Source: Candidatus Gastranaerophilales bacterium
GTDB taxonomy: Bacteria > Cyanobacteriota > Vampirovibrionia > Gastranaerophilales > Gastranaerophilaceae
Assembly: GCA_900752845.1 (NCBI GenBank)
Contig: CAADWU010000076.1
Coordinates: 1 to 21,603, forward strand
Direction: 5' to 3'
Length of the DNA: 21,603 bases
The first letter of the stretch is position 1. Every line of letters starts with the position of its first letter. Of the stretch, positions 7,143 through 13,497 are shown one piece after another. The position numbers were made by a program, and so were the translations under genes. The notes under the pieces are model-generated. The model had not been told where the DNA came from. It did not search any database and was given only the letters and a program-made list of their open reading frames with translations.

Positions 7143-7151
7143 TGATATAAT
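7143..7151 (+). promoter_or_regulatory. Extended -10 promoter of the RgpF-like gene
   Basis: TGATATAAT (7143-7151) is an extended -10 (TGnTATAAT). Its end is 6 nt before the ATG at 7158, so transcription should begin at or next to the start codon. No Shine-Dalgarno is present and no clear -35 is visible, which extended -10 promoters can tolerate. Confidence 0.6.
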
Positions 7152-7157
7152 AATTTT

Positions 7158-8087
7158 ATGAATAGAGCTGTTGTATTTGCACATTATGATAAAGATGAGA
7201 TAATCGATGATTATGTTATTTATTATTTGAAGTCATTAAAAGAAGCTGCGCAAAATATTGTTTTTGTTTCTTGCGGAAATCTTTCTGATGAAGAAAAAAA
7301 TAAACTTAACGGAATTGCATCTCATATTATTGCGGAACATCATGAGGAGTATGATTTCGGCTCATACAAGCGTGGGTTTCTTTATCTTAAAGAAAATAAT
7401 TTGCTTGACAATATTGATGAATTAGTTTTGGCAAACGACAGCTGCTTTGGACCGTTTTATCCTTTTACGGAAATTTTTGAAGAAATGGATAAGAAAGATT
7501 GTGATTTCTGGGGAATTACCAAAAATAACTTCGGTTACAGAAAAGTCCCTAATCACTTTTTTGTTAAACGTCCTCATGTGCAAAGTTATTTCATTGTACT
7601 TAAAAACAGTACTTTTAAATCAGATGATTTTGCAAACTTTATGAAATCAATTAAACCAGAAAGCAATAAGTGTGTTGTTGTTTCAAATTATGAAATAGGG
7701 CTTAGCGAAATGCTTGTAGAACTTGGTTTTAAATATGATGTTTTTATTAATGCTTATGAGAGGATTAATAACATGACAATCTATAAATGGCGTCAGTTAA
7801 TCTTAAAATACAAGATGCCGTTTATGAAATGTTCTCTGCCACGTCTTGTTAACAAAAATCTTACGACAATTGAGGGATATCAGGAAATAATTAAACAGGT
7901 TTCGGATTATCCTGTTGAACTTATTGAAAATAACGTTAAACGTACACAGTATATTCGAAAAGGTAAACACACAAGTCCGTTGGTTGTGAAAAGGGTTTTC
8001 TTTGATTTTCTTGCGGAACTTCCTTTTCTGCCTAGAAAAATTTTAATTTTTCTTCTTAGGAAATGCTTTCCTTTTATAAGAGATTAA
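7158..8087 (+). CDS. RgpF-like rhamnan/glycan synthesis protein
   Basis: The 309-residue product belongs to the rhamnan synthesis F (RgpF) group, which act as or with glycosyltransferases in cell-surface polysaccharide assembly, typically rhamnose-rich glycans or O-antigen. Key marks are AVVFAHYDKDEIIDDYV at 4-20, EYDFGSYKRG at 64-73, LANDSCFGPFYP at 91-102, DFWGIT at 116-121 and HVQSYF at 140-145, all typical of the family. The sugar transferred cannot be told from sequence. Its last 45 bp overlap, on the opposite strand, the end of a family 2 glycosyltransferase gene; the shared function suggests a surface-glycan locus despite opposite orientations. It appears leaderless: an extended -10 lies 6 nt before the ATG. 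Confidence 0.85.
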   Translation: MNRAVVFAHYDKDEIIDDYVIYYLKSLKEAAQNIVFVSCGNLSDEEKNKLNGIASHIIAEHHEEYDFGSYKRGFLYLKENNLLDNIDELVLANDSCFGPFYPFTEIFEEMDKKDCDFWGITKNNFGYRKVPNHFFVKRPHVQSYFIVLKNSTFKSDDFANFMKSIKPESNKCVVVSNYEIGLSEMLVELGFKYDVFINAYERINNMTIYKWRQLILKYKMPFMKCSLPRLVNKNLTTIEGYQEIIKQVSDYPVELIENNVKRTQYIRKGKHTSPLVVKRVFFDFLAELPFLPRKILIFLLRKCFPFIRD

Positions 8088-8891
8088 TTTTTGACGTAAT
8101 TCTCTTTTGTATTTTCGTGCATACCATACAGGATGTGAAAGCAGAATAAATATCAATATACTTAAATCTTTTTTGTTCTTAAAAACTTCAAGATATGAAG
8201 CTGTCTGCAAGTCAAAAGGTGATTTATATGTTGATGAATTAATGTAGCTGTTGTTATGTAATCTCCATTTCGTAAGCTTTTCAGGCATGTAATAAAACTT
8301 TCCCGAATTTGCAAGTTGTATCCATAAATGCCAGTCAATAAGATAATCAAGTTTAGGGTTAAAATTAACTTTTAACAGATCATTTCGTTTAACCATTACC
8401 GATGAAAATGTAAAAATTTTGTTGCTCTGATAAAAATTATAAAACATGTTTTTCGGGTAACTTTGGTTTTTTAGTAAGTCACGTGTTTTCTTTAAGGCGT
8501 GCTCAAAAGCTTTTACCCTTTCGTCATCTCCGAAAAATTCACAGTCATTAAAAATTAAATTTATGTCATGGTATTTTTTTATAATCTCAACTTTTTTTTC
8601 TAAATAATCAGGCGCTAAAACATCATCGCTTTCCAAAAATACAATCCAATCAGAAGAAGCTTCTTTAATCCCACTTTTTAATGTTTCTTTTAAACCGAGA
8701 TTTTTTTTGTTTACAAATAATTTTATTCTTTCATCATTATAAGAGTTTATTACATCAACTGAATTGTCTGTTGAGCAGTCGTCAACAATAATCATTTCCC
8801 AGTCCTTGTAGGTTTGATTAAGTATTGACTGAATAGTTTCTTTTATATATTTTTCGTAGTTGTAGCTTGCTGTTATAATAGAAATTTTCAT
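8043..8891 (-). CDS. Family 2 glycosyltransferase
   Basis: A 282-residue GT-A glycosyltransferase that would move a sugar from a nucleotide-sugar donor onto a surface glycan. From the ATG, ISIITASYNYEKYIKETIQS and MIIVDDCSTDNS form the nucleotide-binding half, and VFLESDDVLAPDYL (about residue 92-105) supplies the DxD-like metal site. The distal WRLHNNSYIN (about 214) is typical of family 2 enzymes. No transmembrane segment is seen. ATG at 8889-8891 is chosen because the protein then begins at the conserved first strand (MKISIITASYN); the frame extends six codons to a TTG lacking a ribosome site. A TATGAT box ends 6 nt upstream, again suggesting a leaderless message. The 3' end overlaps the convergent RgpF-like gene by 45 bp. 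Confidence 0.9.
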   Translation of the reverse strand: MKISIITASYNYEKYIKETIQSILNQTYKDWEMIIVDDCSTDNSVDVINSYNDERIKLFVNKKNLGLKETLKSGIKEASSDWIVFLESDDVLAPDYLEKKVEIIKKYHDINLIFNDCEFFGDDERVKAFEHALKKTRDLLKNQSYPKNMFYNFYQSNKIFTFSSVMVKRNDLLKVNFNPKLDYLIDWHLWIQLANSGKFYYMPEKLTKWRLHNNSYINSSTYKSPFDLQTASYLEVFKNKKDLSILIFILLSHPVWYARKYKRELRQKLISYKRKAFPKKKN

Positions 8892-8897
8892 GAAATT

Positions 8898-8903
8898 ATC
8901 ATA
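8898..8903 (-). promoter_or_regulatory. Possible -10 box of the glycosyltransferase gene
   Basis: TATGAT on the minus strand, ending 6 nt before the ATG. GATAAT, 3 nt closer, is an alternative. No -35 is evident; the expected position falls inside the terminator stem of the gene upstream. Confidence 0.4.
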
Positions 8904-8910
8904 CAACAAA

Positions 8911-8944
8911 CAAAAAAATCACCTTCTTATTGAGAAGGTGATTT
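8911..8944 (-). terminator. Rho-independent terminator of the orphan one-TM gene
   Basis: Perfect 12-bp stem, AAATCACCTTCT (8916-8927) with AGAAGGTGATTT (8933-8944), and a 5-nt loop. On the minus strand it is followed by a run of seven T. It lies just past the stop at 8972 and directly upstream of the glycosyltransferase promoter. Confidence 0.92.
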
Positions 8945-8971
8945 ATATTTATGTGTAAAATTGTATTATTT

Positions 8972-9847
8972 TTATTTTTTAGCAGGAACTGCTTTTGGGA
9001 ACATTTCATCAATTTTAGCAAATTGAGCTTCAATTGAATTTGTATATCTTTGGCAAGTTTCACTGTCCTGAATCCATTTAGGAAGTACTGCTTTTTCTTT
9101 ATCAGTGAATTTAACTACTTTATCAGGGTTGGAGTGTCTTTTTACGATTTGGTATTGTTCTTTTGTTAAACCTGCGTTTTCTAATACCTGACCTTTTTTA
9201 AATTTTACAGGATCATAATCTTTGAAAACTTTTTTTAGATCAGCTTCTGTATTTGCGTGATTTGCTTTTAATTCAGCTGCTCTTTTTTCAAATGCTTTAG
9301 CATCAGCATCTGCAGCTTGTCCGATTGTTTTATTTTTAAGGTCTATAGTCTCTTTGCTTGTTAATCTTGCTTCTACAGCTTGAGGTGTATTACCTTCAAT
9401 AGTAGCATTAGCAGTTTTTTCTCCGTCAAAAATTGTTCTAACTTTTGTTTCTGCTTTAGTATCAGTTGCAGCTGCGTTAGCCGCATCTTTTACACCTTTG
9501 TTATTTTTAGATTTGAATAAGCCTTTAAAATCATTCCAAAGTTTTTTGAATGAGAAATCTTTCATATATTTACCGATTTCTTTACGGTAAATAACACCTG
9601 TTACTACAGCTGCTGTTGCTACTACTGCTGCTGCAATTTTTAAACCTTTTTTGTCTTTTTTGAATTCAAAATCTTCACCGTTTTGAATTTTGTCTGCATT
9701 TTTAATTAATTGTTTTTTAAATTGGTCTTGAGATAAAGTTTTAATTTTACCTTTAGGGGTTGTAACTTGAATTTTACCCTGTTGAGTCATTTCAACCTTG
9801 TTACCGCCTATAGCTAAAGCGGGACCGATTGCCATGTTGTCTGCCAT
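8972..9847 (-). CDS. Orphan one-TM Lys/Ala-rich protein of unknown function
   Basis: A 291-residue protein I do not recognise. ATG at 9845-9847 is chosen: AAAGGT lies about 10 nt upstream, whereas the in-frame TTG at 9865 overlaps that ribosome site. The N-terminus MADNMAIGPALAIGGNKVEM carries no signal peptide. Residues ~15-65 form a small charged domain (QGKIQVTTPKGKIKTLSQDQF). An alanine/valine-rich transmembrane helix spans about 70-87 (KIAAAVVATAAVVTGVIY). A basic stretch then leads to a long Lys/Ala/Glu-rich helical tail (about 110-291) with one cysteine near the end. The layout suggests a membrane-anchored cytoplasmic or surface protein. It has its own strong terminator and is probably monocistronic. 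Confidence 0.72.
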   Translation of the reverse strand: MADNMAIGPALAIGGNKVEMTQQGKIQVTTPKGKIKTLSQDQFKKQLIKNADKIQNGEDFEFKKDKKGLKIAAAVVATAAVVTGVIYRKEIGKYMKDFSFKKLWNDFKGLFKSKNNKGVKDAANAAATDTKAETKVRTIFDGEKTANATIEGNTPQAVEARLTSKETIDLKNKTIGQAADADAKAFEKRAAELKANHANTEADLKKVFKDYDPVKFKKGQVLENAGLTKEQYQIVKRHSNPDKVVKFTDKEKAVLPKWIQDSETCQRYTNSIEAQFAKIDEMFPKAVPAKK

Positions 9848-9944
9848 AATTTTACTACCTTTCAATTTTACACACTAGCTTTATAATCATGAAAACACGT
9901 CAAAGAAAAAAAATGCTAATTTTATATTTTAATATTAACAAATG

Positions 9945-9984
9945 TTTACAAAAAATACTATCCCTTATTTAAGGGATAGTATTT
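9945..9984 (-). terminator. Rho-independent terminator of nrdJ
   Basis: Perfect 14-bp stem, AAATACTATCCCTT (9953-9966) with AAGGGATAGTATTT (9971-9984), and a 4-nt loop ATTT. It is followed on the minus strand by a T-rich run. It lies about 50 bp past the nrdJ stop. Confidence 0.92.
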
Positions 9985-10019
9985 AAGCTCTCTCTTAATA
10001 ATTAGCCGGAGCTTCACTC

Positions 10020-10040
10020 GTTCGTAAATCCGCTACGAAC
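10020..10040. repeat. 7-bp palindrome overlapping the nrdJ stop codon
   Basis: GTTCGTA (10020-10026) and TACGAAC (10034-10040) pair perfectly around a 7-nt loop and include the last two codons and the TAG stop of nrdJ. The minus-strand core CGTAGCGG resembles CGTAGCCG of the 82-bp repeat palindromes, which also sit on gene ends. Confidence 0.55.
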
Positions 10041-12006
10041 AACCTGAGTATCCGCATTTTAGGCAAATGAAACAACCTTCTGCCATCTGAATTTCGTTTC
10101 CGCATTCAGGACATTTTACTGTTTTTATTTCACCTGTAGGTTCTTCTGTAATTTCTTCTACGGTTTCTTCAACTTTAGCTTCTTCTGTTTTCTTTTTATC
10201 ATCCAAATTCATAGGCTGGAATTGACGAGAATTGTTTCTGTAAACAGTAATACCTTTCAAGTCATTTTCGTAAGCTAAGATGTATGCTTCTTCAATGTCT
10301 TTACGTGTAGCATGTTCTTCAAAGTTAACTGTTTTTGATACAGCATTATCTGTATGAAGCTGGAATGCAGCCTGCATTTTTACGTGCCAGTAAGGTGATA
10401 CATCGTGAGCTGTTACAAATATGTGTTTAACTTGTTCTGATACACCGTCAACGTGAGCAATTGAACCTGTTTTAGCTATTTTCTTCATTAATTCTTCTGA
10501 ATAAATGCCATGTTCAAATGCATAATCTTTGAAAATCGGGTTAACTTCAAACATTTCAGTTCCATCCATAATCAATCTTGAGAATACAAGACCGAATAAA
10601 GGTTCAACACCGCCTGAAGCTGATGCAATCATTGAAATTGTACCTGTAGGTGCAATACATGTTGTTGTTGCGTTTCTGATACCGAATTTTTCAATTTGTT
10701 CATCAAGTTCTTTCCATTGTTCATCAGAGATTTTACCTGCTGACTTACCTTTGTATTTGTTGTATAAGAAGTTTTTACCGTCGTAAATGCTTCCTTTGAA
10801 GTTATTGAATTTACCTCTTTCTTTAGAAAGTTCAATTGATTCGCATTTAGATTCGTAATCAATGAATTCCATAATTTGTCCGGCAAGCTTAGTGCCTTCT
10901 TCTGATGAGTAGGAAATGCCCATTTTCATAAGCATGTCAGCCCAGCCCATTACACCAAGTCCGATTTTTCTGTTGTTTTGAACCATTTCAGAAATTTGTG
11001 GAAGCGGGTAGTTGTTAACAGCGATTACGTTATCTAAGAAACGGATAGCTGTTCTTGTAGTTTCTGCAAGCAAATCCCAGTTGATAACGCCGTTTTCAAC
11101 CATTCTTCCAAGATTAATAGAACCTAAGTTACAAGCTTCATAAGAAAGCAATGGAACTTCACCGCAAGGGTTTGTAGATTCAATTGCGCCTACAAGAGGT
11201 GTAGGGTTATCGGCATTCATTTTGTCAATGAATACAATTCCGGGTTCACCGTTTCTCCAAGCTCCGTCAACTATCATATCAAATACCTTTTTAGCACTCA
11301 TTTTGCCTGCAACGGTATTGTTTTGAGGATTAATTAATTCATAATCTGTTCCAGCTTTTAAAGCTTCCATAAATTTATCTGTGATAGCAACAGAAATATT
11401 AAAGTTATTTAATTTGTTGTTATCGCTTTTACATTCAATAAAGTCTAAAATGTCAGGGTGGTCTACTCTTAAGATACCCATGTTAGCACCACGTCTTGTG
11501 CCGCCTTGTTTAACGGCTTCTGTTGCAGCATTAAATACTTCCATAAATGAAACAGGACCTGAGGAAACACCCATTGTAGAACGTACAACGCTGTTTTTAG
11601 GTCTTAATTTTGAGAAAGAAAAACCTGTTCCGCCGCCTGATTTATGAATTAAAGCTGTATTTTTTACAGTTTCAAAAATCCCTTCAAGACTGTCTTCAAC
11701 AGGTAGAACAAAACAAGCTGCCAATTGTCCCAATTCTCTGCCTGCATTCATTAATGTAGGTGAATTCGGCATAAAATAGCAATTTGTAATTGCTTTGTAA
11801 AATCTTTCCGATAATTTATCAACATCAGCTTGAGATTTTTCGAATTTCAAATCTCCTGCTGCAATACTGCTTGCAACACGTCTGAACATATCAGCCGGTG
11901 TTTCTGTACAGTTTCCTTCTTTATCTCTTTTAAGATATCTTTTTTCAAGAACCTTAATTGCATTTTCCGATAAACTTAATTTTTCCATACATGTGGTGTC
12001 TGTCAC
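10033..12006 (-). CDS. nrdJ: Adenosylcobalamin-dependent (class II) ribonucleotide reductase
   Basis: This enzyme reduces ribonucleotides to deoxyribonucleotides using a radical generated from coenzyme B12, so DNA precursors can be made with or without oxygen. The 657-residue chain has the N-P-C-G-E active site at 279-283, with thiyl-radical C281, and the redox cysteine pair C98 (QLAACFVLP) and C292 (EACNLGSINLG). RRGANMG at 171-177 and PTGTISMIASASGG in the last third complete the fold. The tail carries a zinc-ribbon-like array (C632, C635, C645, C648, C651) ending in C656, the usual mobile thiol. No N-terminal ATP-cone is evident. The GTG start (12004-12006) is chosen over the ATG at residue 7 because GGGGAGG lies 5 nt upstream. 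Promoter and terminator are both strong. It implies B12 uptake or synthesis in the host. Confidence 0.96.
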   Translation of the reverse strand: MTDTTCMEKLSLSENAIKVLEKRYLKRDKEGNCTETPADMFRRVASSIAAGDLKFEKSQADVDKLSERFYKAITNCYFMPNSPTLMNAGRELGQLAACFVLPVEDSLEGIFETVKNTALIHKSGGGTGFSFSKLRPKNSVVRSTMGVSSGPVSFMEVFNAATEAVKQGGTRRGANMGILRVDHPDILDFIECKSDNNKLNNFNISVAITDKFMEALKAGTDYELINPQNNTVAGKMSAKKVFDMIVDGAWRNGEPGIVFIDKMNADNPTPLVGAIESTNPCGEVPLLSYEACNLGSINLGRMVENGVINWDLLAETTRTAIRFLDNVIAVNNYPLPQISEMVQNNRKIGLGVMGWADMLMKMGISYSSEEGTKLAGQIMEFIDYESKCESIELSKERGKFNNFKGSIYDGKNFLYNKYKGKSAGKISDEQWKELDEQIEKFGIRNATTTCIAPTGTISMIASASGGVEPLFGLVFSRLIMDGTEMFEVNPIFKDYAFEHGIYSEELMKKIAKTGSIAHVDGVSEQVKHIFVTAHDVSPYWHVKMQAAFQLHTDNAVSKTVNFEEHATRKDIEEAYILAYENDLKGITVYRNNSRQFQPMNLDDKKKTEEAKVEETVEEITEEPTGEIKTVKCPECGNEIQMAEGCFICLKCGYSGCS

Positions 12007-12039
12007 ATTAACCTCCCCTTACGATTTATATATTATTTT

Positions 12040-12068
12040 ATTATAGTCTTTTTTTCATGACTGTTCAA
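12040..12068 (-). promoter_or_regulatory. nrdJ promoter
   Basis: On the minus strand, TTGAAC (12063-12068) and TATAAT (12040-12045) are separated by exactly 17 nt, about 34 nt above the GTG start. I see no B12 riboswitch box and no convincing NrdR box pair in the 180-bp intergenic region. Confidence 0.8.
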
Positions 12069-12138
12069 CAATGATACATCAATTTACAATGAGCATGGGT
12101 AAGACTGTTACAAAACTTTTACGAAACGTTACAGGAAA

Positions 12139-12147
12139 TTATCCACA
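12139..12147 (+). promoter_or_regulatory. Consensus DnaA box
   Basis: TTATCCACA is the exact 9-mer DnaA consensus. It lies between the divergent nrdJ and gltP-like promoters, about 70 bp above the nrdJ -35. A single box does not make an origin, but DnaA control of ribonucleotide reductase genes is known in E. coli (nrdAB). Confidence 0.5.
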
Positions 12148-12157
12148 TGTATATGTT

Positions 12158-12173
12158 TATAATATAATATAAT
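12158..12173 (+). promoter_or_regulatory. Overlapping -10 boxes of the gltP-like/ileS transcription unit
   Basis: Three TATAAT frames overlap here (12158, 12163 and 12168). No clear -35 is seen at the matching distances. GAGGT at 12176-12180 is the ribosome site for the TTG start at 12187, so only the first box leaves it comfortably within the transcript. Confidence 0.5.
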
Positions 12174-12186
12174 TCGAGGTACCAAA

Positions 12187-13491
12187 TTGAAACATTCAAA
12201 ACTTACAGCCCTGATATTTATAGCATTAATTTTAGGTGTTATCGTAGGTCATTTTGCCCCTGACTTTGCGGTTAAGATGAAACCTTTTGCCGTTATATTT
12301 TTGAGAATGGTAAAAATGATTATTGCCCCTCTGCTTTTTGCAACATTAGTTGTTGGTATTGCAGGACATGGGGATGCTAAAAGTCTTGGTAAAATCGGGC
12401 TGAAAACAATTATTTATTTTGAAATTGTAACTACACTGGCTCTTATTATCGGATTGACTATGGCAAACATATTCAAACCCGGTGTAGGATTTGTAACAGG
12501 CAGCACTCCTCATGCACTGCATATGCAGGAAGCCGGTCTTATGGCTGCTACACAGGCTCATACATCTGTGAGCGAAATGGTTACAAGCATTTTCCCGACA
12601 AGCATTATTGATGCAATGGCACAGGGTAATTTGTTGCAAATCGTTGTGTTTTCAATATTCTTTGCGCTGGCTATAGTTGCAGTCGGAAAATCCGCAAAAC
12701 CTGTGTTAGATATATTGAATTCTGTTTCTCAGATAATGTTTAAATTTACGGAATATGTAATGTATTTTGCGCCTTTGGGGATATTTGGAGCAATCGCTTC
12801 AACTATCGGTGCTAACGGATTAACTGTTTTAAAAAGTTACTTCAAAGTAATCGGAGCATTATATTTTGCATTAGCTGTTTTCGTGCTGCTTGTGCTTATT
12901 ATTGCTTGTAAAATAGTTAAAATTTCTTTCAGAAATCTTTTGAGAGCGTTACAGGAACCTGCTTTGCTTGCATTTACCACAGCAAGTTCCGAGGCTGCTT
13001 TTCCAAAAGCTATGGAAATTATGGAGCGTTTCGGTGTGCCTAAAAATATTGTGGGTTTTGTTATGCCTACAGGTTATACGTTTAACCTTGACGGAAGTAC
13101 ATTGTATCTTGCAATGGCTGTAATATTTTCATCTCAAATCGTCGGTATAAATCTTGATATTAATCAGCAGATAGTTATAATGTTGGCATTAATGCTTACA
13201 AGCAAAGGTATAGCAGGAGTTCCGAGAGTGTCGTTAATTGTTCTTGCAGGTACTCTTGCAAGCTTTAATATTCCTATTCTCGGGGTTGCAATACTTTTGG
13301 GAATAGACCAAATTCTGGATATGGGAAGAACAACGGTTAACCTTGTGGGTAATTGTGTTGCTACCGTTGTTATTGCACGCTGGGAAAAAGAATTTGATTA
13401 TGATAAAATGCAAGAATTTGTAAGGCTTTCGAAAGAGGAAAGTCTTGGAAACGATATACAGCAAAAATTAGGTAAAATAAAAGAAGGATAA
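12187..13491 (+). CDS. gltP: Glutamate/aspartate-type symporter (DAACS/SDF family, GltP-like)
   Basis: The 434-residue membrane protein imports acidic amino acids or C4-dicarboxylates with protons or sodium. Family motifs are all present: TASSEAA at 265-271 (tip of hairpin 1), NLDGS at 300-304 (unwound TM7), SKGIAGVP at 339-346 (hairpin 2), and ILDMGRTTVNLVGN at 376-389 in TM8. D378 and R381 match the residues that in archaeal GltPh hold the substrate amino group and side-chain carboxylate, favouring glutamate/aspartate over the DctA dicarboxylate group. N389 replaces the sodium-binding Asp of GltPh, as is usual in proton-coupled bacterial relatives (from memory), so a GltP-like mode is inferred. 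The start is TTG at 12187-12189, 7 nt after GAGGT; the first residues lead directly into TM1. ileS follows after 6 nt. Confidence 0.88.
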   Translation: MKHSKLTALIFIALILGVIVGHFAPDFAVKMKPFAVIFLRMVKMIIAPLLFATLVVGIAGHGDAKSLGKIGLKTIIYFEIVTTLALIIGLTMANIFKPGVGFVTGSTPHALHMQEAGLMAATQAHTSVSEMVTSIFPTSIIDAMAQGNLLQIVVFSIFFALAIVAVGKSAKPVLDILNSVSQIMFKFTEYVMYFAPLGIFGAIASTIGANGLTVLKSYFKVIGALYFALAVFVLLVLIIACKIVKISFRNLLRALQEPALLAFTTASSEAAFPKAMEIMERFGVPKNIVGFVMPTGYTFNLDGSTLYLAMAVIFSSQIVGINLDINQQIVIMLALMLTSKGIAGVPRVSLIVLAGTLASFNIPILGVAILLGIDQILDMGRTTVNLVGNCVATVVIARWEKEFDYDKMQEFVRLSKEESLGNDIQQKLGKIKEG

Positions 13492-13497
13492 TTTAGT

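Noticed and set aside
12139..12147. Replication origin at the DnaA box
   Set aside because: Only one box, no clustered boxes or dnaA/dnaN genes; treated as a possible regulatory site only.
12007..12186. B12 riboswitch or NrdR box in front of nrdJ
   Set aside because: I could not find the conserved B12-box or the paired NrdR motif; a standard promoter explains the region.
12376..12389. Asn in place of Asp in the TM8 motif NLVGN of the symporter, initially read as loss of a sodium site (protein residue 389, DNA about 13351)
   Set aside because: Proton-coupled bacterial relatives commonly have Asn here, so it is a subfamily trait rather than a defect.
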